Shown in pieces: positions 34,285 to 43,370 of a DNA stretch of 49,098 nucleotides. The first letter of the stretch is position 1; each line of letters begins with the position of its first letter. The position numbers were made by a program, and so were the translations under genes. Where the stretch lies: the NCBI RefSeq assembly GCF_002980525.1, contig NZ_PVBQ01000022.1, positions 1-49,098 on the forward strand, in the 5' to 3' direction. The notes beneath the pieces were generated by a model that saw only the letters and a program-made list of their open reading frames with translations, was not told where the DNA came from and searched no databases. The DNA is from Sphingobacterium haloxyli (GTDB taxonomy: Bacteria > Bacteroidota > Bacteroidia > Sphingobacteriales > Sphingobacteriaceae).

Positions 34285-35805
34285 ATGAGTTCGCAACGAA
34301 AAATAAGAGTGCGCTTTGCACCAAGCCCAACAGGCGGTTTACACCTCGGTGGTGTACGTACAGCATTATTTAATTATTTATATGCTCGTCATCACGGAGG
34401 TGATTTTATTTTGAGAATTGAAGATACCGATCAAACTCGATTTGTGCCTGGCGCTGAAGAATACATCAACGAATGTTTGGATTGGTGTGGGATCGCTCCG
34501 GACGAAAGCCCTGATAAAGTAGGACCGTACGGTCCTTATCGACAGAGTGAAAGAAAAGCCTCTTATCGGCAATATGCAGAACAGCTGGTGAGCGATGGAT
34601 TCGCCTATTATGCGTTTGATACACCAGAAGAATTAGATGCTCGACGTAAGGAGGAGCCTAATTTTCGATATTCACATGAGAATCGTATGCACTTGCGCAA
34701 CTCATTGAGTTTATCCGAAGAGGAAACCAACGAGCTGTTATCGGAGGGACATCCGTACACTGTTCGTATTAAAATGCCCGTAGCGGAGACGGTTTCTTTT
34801 GACGATATGATTCGCGGACGTGTTGTATTCGAAACAAGCCTGATCGATGACAAGGTCTTGTTAAAAGCAGACGGCATGCCGACTTATCATTTGGCCGTTG
34901 TGGTAGATGACAAGGCAATGGAAATTTCGCATGTCTTTCGAGGCGAGGAGTGGCTTCCTTCTGCGCCTGTACATGTTTTGTTGTGGGAATACTTGGGATG
35001 GAAGGATAAAATGCCCTCTTGGGCACATCTGCCACTTATATTGAAACCCGATGGAAACGGTAAACTCAGTAAACGCGATGGTGACAGGTTGGGATTTCCG
35101 GTATATGCAATGAATTGGACTGATGCGAAATCGGGTGATGTTACAAAGGGATTTCGTGAGATGGGATTTTTGCCGGCTGCTTTTATCAATATACTAGCCG
35201 TTTTAGGGTGGAACGATGGGACGGAACAAGAGATCTTTAGCTTTGAAGAGCTCATCGCGAAGTTCTCCGTCGACCGGATTAGCAAGGCCGGTGCGAAATT
35301 CGATTTTGAGAAAGCGAAGTGGTTTAACCATGAATGGATTAAGAAAACAGACAATGCAGAGATTTTACCGCAAATCGAGGAGTTATTAAAGCAACATGGC
35401 ATTACTTTGTATGCATTAGATTACGTATCCAATGTACTGACTTTGGTTAAAGAACGCTTGATCTTCGTTGAGGATTTTTGGGAACAAGCTTCCTTTTTCT
35501 TTGCGAGACCGGAGCATTACAATGTGGATGCAGTAAAGCCTAAGTGGAACGATAATAAAACAGTGTTCTTTCAAAATATCGCAGCTGAATTTGCAACGAT
35601 GCAGGAATGGACGGCAGGTGCTCTAGAACCGTTTTTCAAAGGTAAAATTGCGGAGTCGGGTATGAAGATAGGTGAGCTGATGATGCCTTTTCGAATCATG
35701 TTGGTGGGCGGGAAGTTTGGGCCGGATGTGTTCCAGATTGCCGATATTTTAGGTAAAGATGAGGTTGTTAAGCGTATAGCGAGGGCTTTGCCGTATTTTG
35801 AATGA
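34285..35805 (+). CDS. gltX: Glutamyl-tRNA synthetase
   Basis: A 506-residue class I aminoacyl-tRNA synthetase that charges tRNA(Glu) in the cytoplasm. The HIGH-like motif is in RFAPSPTGGLHLGG and the KMSKS-like motif is KLSKR (260-264). RIEDTDQTR and the DDKAMEISHVFRGEEWL segment are conserved in the family. The length is normal. The start is set at 34285 because MSSQRKIRVRFAPSPTGG gives the usual N-terminus and because the promoter box at 34272-34279 lies between this ATG and the upstream ATG at 34267. Confidence 0.95.
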   Translation: MSSQRKIRVRFAPSPTGGLHLGGVRTALFNYLYARHHGGDFILRIEDTDQTRFVPGAEEYINECLDWCGIAPDESPDKVGPYGPYRQSERKASYRQYAEQLVSDGFAYYAFDTPEELDARRKEEPNFRYSHENRMHLRNSLSLSEEETNELLSEGHPYTVRIKMPVAETVSFDDMIRGRVVFETSLIDDKVLLKADGMPTYHLAVVVDDKAMEISHVFRGEEWLPSAPVHVLLWEYLGWKDKMPSWAHLPLILKPDGNGKLSKRDGDRLGFPVYAMNWTDAKSGDVTKGFREMGFLPAAFINILAVLGWNDGTEQEIFSFEELIAKFSVDRISKAGAKFDFEKAKWFNHEWIKKTDNAEILPQIEELLKQHGITLYALDYVSNVLTLVKERLIFVEDFWEQASFFFARPEHYNVDAVKPKWNDNKTVFFQNIAAEFATMQEWTAGALEPFFKGKIAESGMKIGELMMPFRIMLVGGKFGPDVFQIADILGKDEVVKRIARALPYFE

Positions 35806-35819
35806 CGGTAAAATTGAAT

Positions 35820-35858
35820 AAAACAAAAAAGGGAGCGGTCAGCTCCCTTTTTTTGTTT
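35820..35858. terminator. Bidirectional terminator between gltX and the kelch gene
   Basis: AAAAAAGGGAGC (35825-35836) and GCTCCCTTTTTT (35842-35853) pair exactly around GGTCA, and the flanks extend the stem. A- and T-runs on both sides let it end both convergent transcripts. Confidence 0.85.
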
Positions 35859-35874
35859 TATCCGCAGTTATCAG

Positions 35875-36900
35875 TTATCGGACAGGTGTAAACTCAAACG
35901 TGCTGTCAAAGTATCTGCTTCCATTTAAACCGGTAGTTACATAGCCTTTACCATCTAAGGAAAATCCCACGGCCTTTTCACGTGGGTCCGTTGAAAGCGC
36001 TTGATGTTTGTCTGTCCAGGAATCCGTGGAAGGATCGTATTTCCATACCGTGCTGGTAACCGTATTAGCATTTCTACCACTTACTACGTACCCATAATTT
36101 CCGATAGTAAACGCACTGGCGGCGTATTTTCTGGCGTCGTACGTATAGCTGTCATCATCACGATTTAAATCATTCAATGCTTTCCACTCCGTACCGTCAA
36201 AAGAATAGAAGTCCTCCGGTAAAGCATTCGTGCCACCATCTTGACCGCCACCTACATAAGCCTTATCACCAATGACAAAAGCAAACGCGTACGCTTTCTT
36301 ATATTTGAAAGGAGATGAAATAGGTGTCCACGTGTTGTTGGATGGATTGTATCTATAGAAATTGCTATAGTCGGTCGAACCTTGTTTTGCACGGCCCAAA
36401 CCAACATACGCGTAGTTACCAAGTGTAAACGCTACGGCACCATAACGTGCGTCACCCGGGAAAGGCGCTACTTCTTCCCATTCGTCGGTAGCTGGATTAT
36501 AACACCAGAAGTCGTTGAAATCTTCGCTTACGCCGTTAACAAGGCTTTGCCCTGTGCCCACATACCCTTTTCCGCCAATAGAAAACCCTACGGCTTCGGT
36601 ACGAGATTGACCAGGAAATGATGCAATCGGTGCCCATGTAGAACCATCGAATTTGAAGGCATCGCTAACAAATCCTGCGGAAGTGTATCCACCGACAACA
36701 TAGGCTGCTGCTCCTGATCCACTTGTTGCAAAAGACGCGGCGCCACTACGGCGCTGTCCGTCGAACACAACTGATCTTCTCCATTCGGTAGGGCCAGTAT
36801 CTCCGCCGGTATCCTCATCATTATCTTTTTTACAGGAATTAAATGAGGTGAAAGCAATAGCGCAGGCAAAGAATAACAATAGCCAATTTTTCTTATTCAT
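35875..36900 (-). CDS. Kelch-repeat lipoprotein
   Basis: A 341-residue lipoprotein (lipobox SFNSC, Cys23, followed by an acidic KKDNDEDTGGD tether). The rest is about six kelch units of some 50 residues, each with a Gly-Tyr-Val/Gly-Gly strand and a W(T/E)-x-hydrophobic end, such as GKGYVGTGQS and KAYVGGGQDGG, forming a beta-propeller. Probably a binding or scaffold protein on the outer membrane. It starts three bases after the stop of the DUF4270 gene and is co-transcribed with it. Confidence 0.85.
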   Translation of the reverse strand: MNKKNWLLLFFACAIAFTSFNSCKKDNDEDTGGDTGPTEWRRSVVFDGQRRSGAASFATSGSGAAAYVVGGYTSAGFVSDAFKFDGSTWAPIASFPGQSRTEAVGFSIGGKGYVGTGQSLVNGVSEDFNDFWCYNPATDEWEEVAPFPGDARYGAVAFTLGNYAYVGLGRAKQGSTDYSNFYRYNPSNNTWTPISSPFKYKKAYAFAFVIGDKAYVGGGQDGGTNALPEDFYSFDGTEWKALNDLNRDDDSYTYDARKYAASAFTIGNYGYVVSGRNANTVTSTVWKYDPSTDSWTDKHQALSTDPREKAVGFSLDGKGYVTTGLNGSRYFDSTFEFTPVR

Positions 36901-36903
36901 AAA

Positions 36904-38277
36904 TTATCTAAATTTTGTGTACAATATATTTAATTTTATTTTTGGTTTTGCGTTCTCCGACGCTATAATTGCGGTGTTGAATGAGTCGAATAAACTTGGA
37001 CTCGTAGCACTTAAATAGAGTGACGTATTGTCGTATATGTCGGACGATTTAAGTTGTTGCAAGAACAATAATAGGTTGAACCTGTATGTGCCGTTTTGCC
37101 CCATCTCTCCACCGGATACAAATGGAACCTGTTGTAATTGTCCTTGCTGGCCGTAAGGGTTTTGCAGGAATGAAGTGGGAATCCCATCTCGATCTGCTAT
37201 AAACATCATCAGGGTATTCGGTATAGGATACATAGTATTTCTTCTTGAAGATGTTTCGATTACCAATTCTGCTTTATTGACCGCAATATTTTCATTTTGT
37301 AAGAACTCTTTTAACGAGGGAAAAGCGATTTTCGCGACAGTGCCACTACCCGCTTGGACAAATGTAAGTCCTCCTGTAGCCGATGTTGGAAGCTCTCTGA
37401 TTTCCGACAACTCTTCAAAAGGGGTTCCTGTTCTATCGGTAGTAATATTGTTATATTGAAAACCGGGCTCAACGATGCTGAATGTTTTATAGCTGGTCCG
37501 TAAATGCCCGTCTGTTCCAGCATAGCTATAATTTACCCTGACTTCTAACGTGTCATGGAACGCAACCACGGCCGTATTGCTCTCATCTGGAATAAGTGCC
37601 AGTCCTTTGAAATACTCTTTAAAGTTATCGTTTGAAGACATCTGCAGGTCACCTGCTTTTATCCGGTTAAAGAAATCTTGTCCGATGTGGTCGGCCAGTC
37701 GAATACTCAAGCTGTCTAACGAATGAAGGTGTGGACGAAAGGAAACTGCTCCAAGAGGAGTTGCGTCGTAAGCGAATGTCTGATCAGAAAAAAGTGTGGC
37801 TCCGGTTATATATATAGGTAAGGATTGGTTTGGGAAACGTGGTTTAGCCGTTTTCGTAACCAGGGGTTCTGTCAATTGATGGACTTGGATTTTTTGGGTT
37901 GCTGTTGTATCACCAAAATAATAAGGGTTATGAGTCGGTCTTATTATTAAACTCAATGAATCAAAACTGGCTGCCTCGGGAATATCGTTCGTCAAGGTCG
38001 AAAATCCAATCCTGAAATAAGATGTAGATCTTATAGTTCCAGTTTCGGGAGCCGTGGCTTTTCCGACAAGGAGGACGCCTGTACCGGCAGCAGGCAAATC
38101 TGTAAGCTGAACAGTGGAAGAGTTAACAGTGAAAGAGTCCACTAAGGTAACACCCACGTTGCTCGTTGCCGAGTTATCTAGCATCACGCTCATGTCTTTG
38201 TCGCAGGCGGCGACAATGATGAATGTAAAAAATGATATGGTAAAAAAGTGAATACTTCTCTTTAAAAATGGATTCAT
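36904..38277 (-). CDS. DUF4270-family lipoprotein
   Basis: A 457-residue lipoprotein (lipobox VAAC, Cys25). The body matches the DUF4270 pattern of Sphingobacteriales and related groups: a short stretch after the Cys, a beta-rich region (FDSLSLIIRPTHNPYYFGDTT), then a conserved C-terminal half (KAELVIETSSRR and the final KIKLNILYTKF). Function is unknown; I know the family as one often found next to a kelch lipoprotein, as here. It is the first gene of the pair, 11 bases from its probable transcription start. Confidence 0.82.
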   Translation of the reverse strand: MNPFLKRSIHFFTISFFTFIIVAACDKDMSVMLDNSATSNVGVTLVDSFTVNSSTVQLTDLPAAGTGVLLVGKATAPETGTIRSTSYFRIGFSTLTNDIPEAASFDSLSLIIRPTHNPYYFGDTTATQKIQVHQLTEPLVTKTAKPRFPNQSLPIYITGATLFSDQTFAYDATPLGAVSFRPHLHSLDSLSIRLADHIGQDFFNRIKAGDLQMSSNDNFKEYFKGLALIPDESNTAVVAFHDTLEVRVNYSYAGTDGHLRTSYKTFSIVEPGFQYNNITTDRTGTPFEELSEIRELPTSATGGLTFVQAGSGTVAKIAFPSLKEFLQNENIAVNKAELVIETSSRRNTMYPIPNTLMMFIADRDGIPTSFLQNPYGQQGQLQQVPFVSGGEMGQNGTYRFNLLLFLQQLKSSDIYDNTSLYLSATSPSLFDSFNTAIIASENAKPKIKLNILYTKFR

Positions 38278-38294
38278 ATTTATTATTTGACTAG

Positions 38295-38302
38295 CAAAAG
38301 TA
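38295..38302 (-). promoter_or_regulatory. -7 promoter box of the DUF4270-kelch operon
   Basis: TACTTTTG on the minus strand fits TAnnTTTG, with initiation near 38288 and a leader of about 11 bases. No good -33 box is found, so the promoter may need an activator. Confidence 0.4.
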
Positions 38303-38555
38303 ATTAAATGGGACTGTTCATCAGTGTTATATTTTGTTAAAACTAGTCCCTTTTAGCTTTTGCCCTGCAAAACTACTAATTTATTATGGTATTCATAAGG
38401 TTATAGAAGTAATAAGCTTCTTCTTATTGTTTGCTGCGGCCATAATTTCGTAGGTTGTAATTTAATGATAACGTGAAATACCGTGTTAACGTTTTCGAAT
38501 TCACGTCGGTCGATTGTTTCAAAAATTTTGCAAAGGGCTTCGTGTTTAAAAATAG

Positions 38556-38563
38556 TATCTTTG
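38556..38563 (+). promoter_or_regulatory. -7 promoter box of the TetR-type gene
   Basis: TATCTTTG fits TAnnTTTG, and initiation near 38570 would leave a leader of about ten bases. The nearest TTTG is 25 bases upstream, longer than the optimal spacing. Confidence 0.45.
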
Positions 38564-38579
38564 TTAAAAATAATACTAC

Positions 38580-39122
38580 ATGAAAGAGACGACATTAAGC
38601 CGGAAGGAGAAGATAATGAAAGTAGCCCTTTCCTTATTTGCGACGAAGGGCTATGTGGATACGTCGACAAAAGAGATTGCACTAGGAGCAGGGGTATCGG
38701 AAGCACTTATTTTTAAACATTTTGGCAATAAGGATTCCTTGTTGGCACACATTATTAAATCGGGTTATAGGCGAGTACTCGCCCATCACCGTGGAATGAT
38801 GACTTATAAAAACCCGAAAGAGTTTTTGAAAAACATGATCTTTCTCCCGAACAAGTTGGTTTCTGATGAACCCCTTTTCTGGAAGTTGCAAGAGCGGTTA
38901 TCGCACAATAGCTTCTCCAGGCAGCAACATGAACAGTTTATGAAGCCTGTGCAGCCTGTGTTGGTCAAAGCCTTTTCAGAATTAGGATACGAAAACCCCG
39001 AGTTGGAAACCCAATGTCTATTGCTTATCATTGATATGCTTTGGAAAAAAGAAGCCAATGGTGATGTGGACAACGGAGAGGAGCTTGCACAATTATTGGA
39101 GAATAAATACCGTTTACTGTAG
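38580..39122 (+). CDS. TetR/AcrR-family transcriptional regulator
   Basis: A 180-residue regulator. The N-terminal 55 residues are a TetR helix-turn-helix: KIMKVALSLFATKGYVDTS, then TKEIALGAGVSEALIFKHFGNKDSLL, the recognition part. The C-terminal ligand domain is not recognised. Targets are unknown; neighbours are a lipoprotein pair (divergent) and a GH3 gene 91 bases downstream. No clear palindromic operator was found around its promoter box. Confidence 0.9.
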   Translation: MKETTLSRKEKIMKVALSLFATKGYVDTSTKEIALGAGVSEALIFKHFGNKDSLLAHIIKSGYRRVLAHHRGMMTYKNPKEFLKNMIFLPNKLVSDEPLFWKLQERLSHNSFSRQQHEQFMKPVQPVLVKAFSELGYENPELETQCLLLIIDMLWKKEANGDVDNGEELAQLLENKYRLL

Positions 39123-39213
39123 AGCGTTTTTGTGCGTGTTCTGTGTTAGAAGGTGCAAAAATTTTGAAAACAACTTTTTTTTCGCGTAATTCGGTTCTGA
39201 TAATTAACAGAAT

Positions 39214-40920
39214 ATGAAAAGAATTCATTGCATACTTGTGTTTTTTTGTACGCTTTTTATGGAAAGCGTATTTAGCCAAAAAAAACCTGATTTCGTCCAA
39301 TTTGTCAATAGTCAGCACGCATGGGTCGATTCCGTTTTTGAGAAGCTTACGCGTAAAGAACGTATCGCCCAGCTTTTTCTTGTCCGTGCACATTCAAACC
39401 TAGGACAACGTTATATAGATTCTGTTGCTCAAGTGATTCAGAAGGAGCAGCTAGGCGGCTTGGTGGTGTTTCAGGGTGGGCCAGTACGACATGCTCATAT
39501 GTTTAATCAATACCAGAAGCTATCGAAAGTTCCGCTGCTCGTCACATTTGATGGTGAGTGGGGTCTTGGTATGCGGCTTCCTGACTCCACTATTTCCTTT
39601 CCATATCAGATGACTCTTGGTGCTGTACAAAACGAGAAACTTATTTATGAAATGGGACGGCAGGTAGCAAGAGATTTCCAGCGTATCGGTATGCATTTCA
39701 ATTTTGCTCCGGTCGTTGATATTAACAATAATCCCAAGAACCCTGTTATCAACTTCCGCTCCTTTGGGGACAATAAATACAACGTAGCACGCAAAGCTAA
39801 AGCGTACATGGACGGCATGCTTGATGGCGGAATCATCGCTTCCTTAAAACATTTTCCCGGCCATGGTGACACGGATGTAGATTCTCATTATGATCTTCCA
39901 CAATTGAAGTTCTCAAAGGCGCGGTTGGACAGTCTAGAAATTTTTCCGTTTCGCGAATTGATTCAACAAGGTGCACCTGCTGTCATGGTAGCTCACATGA
40001 ATATTCCGGCGCTCGATCCGAAACCGAATATTCCGTCTTCTATCTCCCGCAAAGTGGTGATAGACGTTCTGCGTAAAGAATTAGGATTTCGTGGACTAAC
40101 GGTGACCGACGCGATGGACATGAAGGGCGTAACGAAATTTTTCCCCGCTGGAGAGGCTGATGTGATGGCGATTGAAGCTGGACATGATCTGTTGGAAATC
40201 TCCGAAAATAGTGCGCGTGCCATCGGTTTAGTCGAGAAGGCTGTGGTGAGTGGGCGTATAAAACAGACAGACTTAGATCTACGCGTGAAACGTGTGCTTG
40301 CTGCGAAATATTGGTTGGGATTAAATCAATACCGGCCTGTTAATACAGTTAACTTGGTACATGATTTAAATATGCCCGCATCGAAATCATTGGTGCAGCG
40401 GCTAGCGGACGCTGCTATCACTGTACTGAAGTCTGATAAACGGATCCGGTCTTTTGATAGGAAGATTGAAACAGCGGTCGTATCTATAGGAGTAAATCAA
40501 CCACAGGACTTTGAAAAAGGATTGGCAGTACAGCTTTCTGATAGAAAAGAGTTTTTCATTTCCGGAAAGGAAACCCCCGACGAGATGAAAGAGCTGATGA
40601 AAGAAGTCCGTCGGTATCCACAGATCATTTTAGCGATACACGATAATCGTGCTCGTCCGGCAAGTGAGATTAAGATAAATGAGCAGGAACGGGAATTCAT
40701 CGATCGGTTAGGGGGAAGAAGAACCATAACCGTGCTATTTACAAATCCCTATGCAATGGAAGATTTGCCCGTTGAGCGGAGCGGCACCATAATTCTTGCC
40801 TATCAGAACGATCATTTTATGCAAAAGGCAGCCTTGAAAGTTCTCCTAGGACAGACCAAAGCCGAAGGTAAGCTGCCAGTGACTGTCAATAAGCGATTTG
40901 CTTATGGTGAGGGGATATAG
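39214..40920 (+). CDS. GH3-family beta-N-acetylhexosaminidase-like enzyme (NagZ type), stand-alone form
   Basis: A 568-residue exported enzyme (signal peptide 1-21, ending VFSQ). The GH3 barrel has the NagZ-type motif KHFPGHGDTDVDSH (212-225), giving the Asp223-His225 acid/base dyad, and nucleophile Asp299 in TVTDAMDMKG. A second GH3 domain fills residues about 390-568. The dyad points to N-acetylhexosaminidase or phosphorylase activity, as in cell-wall recycling, rather than a plant beta-glucosidase. Related Bacteroidetes proteins that I recall are near 1000 residues with a C-terminal beta-lactamase-like domain; that domain is absent here, with a clean stop after FAYGEGI. Confidence 0.85.
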   Translation: MKRIHCILVFFCTLFMESVFSQKKPDFVQFVNSQHAWVDSVFEKLTRKERIAQLFLVRAHSNLGQRYIDSVAQVIQKEQLGGLVVFQGGPVRHAHMFNQYQKLSKVPLLVTFDGEWGLGMRLPDSTISFPYQMTLGAVQNEKLIYEMGRQVARDFQRIGMHFNFAPVVDINNNPKNPVINFRSFGDNKYNVARKAKAYMDGMLDGGIIASLKHFPGHGDTDVDSHYDLPQLKFSKARLDSLEIFPFRELIQQGAPAVMVAHMNIPALDPKPNIPSSISRKVVIDVLRKELGFRGLTVTDAMDMKGVTKFFPAGEADVMAIEAGHDLLEISENSARAIGLVEKAVVSGRIKQTDLDLRVKRVLAAKYWLGLNQYRPVNTVNLVHDLNMPASKSLVQRLADAAITVLKSDKRIRSFDRKIETAVVSIGVNQPQDFEKGLAVQLSDRKEFFISGKETPDEMKELMKEVRRYPQIILAIHDNRARPASEIKINEQEREFIDRLGGRRTITVLFTNPYAMEDLPVERSGTIILAYQNDHFMQKAALKVLLGQTKAEGKLPVTVNKRFAYGEGI

Positions 40921-40934
40921 TGCTGCAAGATTCA

Positions 40935-40966
40935 TTTGGGATATTGCCATTTAAAGGATAGCTTTG
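40935..40966 (+). promoter_or_regulatory. Bacteroidetes-type promoter of the serine dehydratase operon
   Basis: TTTG (40935-40938), a 20-base spacer and TAGCTTTG (40959-40966) match the consensus. Initiation near 40973 leaves a 13-base leader to the ATG at 40986. Confidence 0.65.
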
Positions 40967-40985
40967 TGAAGCTAAAATTTTGGCC

Positions 40986-42413
40986 ATGGTTAACGAAAGA
41001 ATCTCCATTTTTGATATGTTTAAAGTTGGTATCGGGCCGTCGAGCTCGCATACCTTAGGTCCTTGGCGCGCCGCGCAACGCTTTATAGAGGTTCTGAAAA
41101 CTAGAGAAATGCTACATCGGGTAGCGGGCATCCACATCTTATTGTATGGATCTTTAGCGAAAACCGGTGTGGGGCACGGTACGGATATTGCAGTGTTACT
41201 GGGGCTTAGTGGCGATGATCCGGTAACATTCGACGTCCATCAAGTGATACCAAAAGTGCAGGACATCAAATCATCGGGAAAGTTGGGGCTGGGCGGGGAA
41301 TATGTTGTTAATTTTTCTTATGAGACGGATCTGTTATTTCTCTATGCGGATAGTTTACCTTTTCATCCTAATGCTTTAACCTTTCAGGCTTTTTTAAAGG
41401 ATGGCACTGCTGTTTCTGAAACCTATTATTCCATTGGAGGGGGATTCGTTGTACAAGAACAAGACACAGTCGGGGTTTTACAGGAAGTTGATCTGGCCTT
41501 CCCTGTGGATACGGCTCAGGAACTCATGATGTGGTGTATGCGGACGGGTTTGAAAATTTCGGAGTTAGTAATGGAGAACGAGTTGGCGTGGCGATCCGAA
41601 GAGGAAACTAGAAATGGTATCATGCAAATATTCTATGCCATTCGAGATTGTATATATAAAGGATGTCATACGACAGGCGTACTTCCGGGCGGATTGCATG
41701 TGGAACGCCGCGCCGCCAAGATGAATAGGCGCCTATTGAAAGAAAGGACGTACCATGATTATGAATCATGGGTAAATGCTATACGAGAAGGAGGAAAGGA
41801 TTTTGATTATATACTGGATTGGGTCAGCTGCTTTGCACTAGCGGTCAACGAAGAAAATGCTTCGTTTGGACGCGTAGTTACTGCTCCTACTAATGGGGCG
41901 TCTGGGGTAATTCCAGCTGTACTGCAGTATTATATAACGTTCCATGATAGCAATAACGAGAATAAGATTATGCAATTCATTGCTACGGCGTCTGAAATTG
42001 GATCTATCTTTAAAAAAGGCGCTACTATTTCTGCGGCAATGGGTGGTTGCCAAGCGGAAATTGGCGTGTCGTCCGCTATGGCGGCGAGTGCATTGACGGA
42101 ATGTTTGGGGGGCTCCCAGCGTCAGGTACTGATGGCTGCCGAAATCGCCATGGAACACCATTTGGGATTGACGTGCGATCCTATCGGAGGGTTAGTGCAA
42201 ATACCTTGTATAGAGAGGAATACAATGGGTGCTGTGAAAGCTATTACCGCCGCACAATTAGCTTTAAATTCGAACCCTGATAAAGCGAAAGTTAGTCTTG
42301 ATGCAGTGGTCAGCACGATGTGGGAAACGGCACAGGACATGAATGTAAAATATAAAGAAACGGCGGACGGGGGACTGGCGATTAAAGTGCCATTGAGTTT
42401 GCCCGAATGTTAG
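40986..42413 (+). CDS. sdaA: L-serine ammonia-lyase, single-chain iron-sulfur type
   Basis: A 475-residue enzyme that turns L-serine into pyruvate and ammonia. The beta-domain opening SIFDMFKVGIGPSSSHTLGPW is the family signature. In the alpha-domain, cysteines in MGGCQAEIG, GLTCDPIGG and QIPCIERN supply the ligands of the oxygen-sensitive [4Fe-4S] cluster. Both domains are in one chain, as in E. coli SdaA. The start is the ATG at 40986, since an in-frame TTG at 40980 is too close to the promoter to be likely. The MBL hydrolase gene follows after ten bases and should be in the same transcript. Confidence 0.94.
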   Translation: MVNERISIFDMFKVGIGPSSSHTLGPWRAAQRFIEVLKTREMLHRVAGIHILLYGSLAKTGVGHGTDIAVLLGLSGDDPVTFDVHQVIPKVQDIKSSGKLGLGGEYVVNFSYETDLLFLYADSLPFHPNALTFQAFLKDGTAVSETYYSIGGGFVVQEQDTVGVLQEVDLAFPVDTAQELMMWCMRTGLKISELVMENELAWRSEEETRNGIMQIFYAIRDCIYKGCHTTGVLPGGLHVERRAAKMNRRLLKERTYHDYESWVNAIREGGKDFDYILDWVSCFALAVNEENASFGRVVTAPTNGASGVIPAVLQYYITFHDSNNENKIMQFIATASEIGSIFKKGATISAAMGGCQAEIGVSSAMAASALTECLGGSQRQVLMAAEIAMEHHLGLTCDPIGGLVQIPCIERNTMGAVKAITAAQLALNSNPDKAKVSLDAVVSTMWETAQDMNVKYKETADGGLAIKVPLSLPEC

Positions 42414-42423
42414 GGTATAAAGT

Positions 42424-43260
42424 ATGAGATATTGTGCATTAGCATCTGGAAGTAATGGAAACTGCTACTATATAGCGGAAGGGAACAATGCGGTCTTGGT
42501 AGATATCGGTATCAATACTAAACATGTGGAGCAGCGTATGGCGAATGTCGGCATAGACCCGGCTTCTGTCAAAGCCATTTTTATTACGCATGAGCATACG
42601 GATCACATCCGAGGGGTGTCGGTCTTTTCTAAGCGTTATCAAATTCCTGTGTATATGACTGCTGGTTCATACCGCGGTTCGCGATTAAAGCTCCCCGAAA
42701 ACTTAATACGTATAATTCGTCGGGATGACGAAATAGTAGTCGGTGGCTTGACGATTCGCGGTATACCTAAATACCATGACGCACAAGAGCCCTGTAGCTT
42801 TTTGGTTTCAAATGGTGATATTAATATTGGTGTGCTGACCGACATCGGACGTATTTGTGATAATATAAAACAGGTGATCCAAAAGGTGGACGTTCTTTTA
42901 TTGGAGACAAATTACGATGAAGAATTGTTGGATAGGGGAAGCTATCCTTTCTTTTTGAAGAATAGAATACGGAATGGCTTGGGGCACCTTTCTAATCGCA
43001 TGGCATTGGAAACATTTTTGGAATATCGGACATCCCGTCTCCAACATTTGATATTGGGACATCTTTCGGGACAGAATAACACGGTGGAGCTTGTGCAACA
43101 AGCTTTTTCGCTATACTGTAAGGATATTAGATTGTCCATCGCGACGCGTTGTCAGGAGACGGAGTTATTTGATAGTCAGTTTTTTTCTTCGAAAAGTACG
43201 AAAGAGATTTTTGTACGCCAATTATCTTGTCAGGGAACTATCGTTTTTCCAGAATCGTAA
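42424..43260 (+). CDS. MBL-fold metallo-hydrolase (YycJ/WalJ-like)
   Basis: A 278-residue hydrolase with the metallo-beta-lactamase motif THEHTDH (His56, His58, Asp60, His61), the opening ALASGSNGNCYYI and the later ligands in ILTDIGRI and HLSNRMALE. This arrangement is that of the YycJ/WalJ group, proposed to be exonucleases linked to DNA repair or cell-wall signalling; the exact substrate is open. It is the second gene after serine dehydratase. The small-RNA-like element on the opposite strand ends about 45 bases past its stop. Confidence 0.88.
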   Translation: MRYCALASGSNGNCYYIAEGNNAVLVDIGINTKHVEQRMANVGIDPASVKAIFITHEHTDHIRGVSVFSKRYQIPVYMTAGSYRGSRLKLPENLIRIIRRDDEIVVGGLTIRGIPKYHDAQEPCSFLVSNGDINIGVLTDIGRICDNIKQVIQKVDVLLLETNYDEELLDRGSYPFFLKNRIRNGLGHLSNRMALETFLEYRTSRLQHLILGHLSGQNNTVELVQQAFSLYCKDIRLSIATRCQETELFDSQFFSSKSTKEIFVRQLSCQGTIVFPES

Positions 43261-43297
43261 CTTCGGCATTAATCTGTTGCGAATTTTTGTCGAATTC

Positions 43298-43366
43298 AAA
43301 AAAAAAGGTTTTCAAACGGGGAGAATGAAAACCTTTAGCTAACCAATTATAAACCTAAATTATGAT
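43298..43366 (-). ncRNA. Small-RNA-like element, copy A
   Basis: Read on the minus strand: initiation near 43364-43366, then CATAATTTAGGTT (43363-43351), ATAATTGGTT (43349-43340 region), then the stem AAAGGTTTTCA (43336-43326) pairing exactly with TGAAAACCTTT (43314-43304), loop TTCTCCCCGTT, and a T-run to 43298. The predicted RNA is about 65 bases with its own promoter and terminator. It shares the two core blocks with copies at 45888-45954 and 47421-47481. It overlaps no gene and faces the end of the MBL gene. No open frame fits inside. Confidence 0.6.
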
Positions 43367-43370
43367 ACTA

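Larger units (their letters stand above)
38278..38579. other. Divergent intergenic region between DUF4270 and tetR-type genes
   Basis: 302 bases with no gene. On the left is the minus-strand promoter box of the DUF4270 gene and a spaced inverted repeat (GGGACTGTT at 38310-38318 against AACTAGTCCC at 38341-38350, one bulge). On the right is the plus-strand box of the TetR-type gene. The middle (about 38360-38540) shows nothing clear. Confidence 0.5.
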
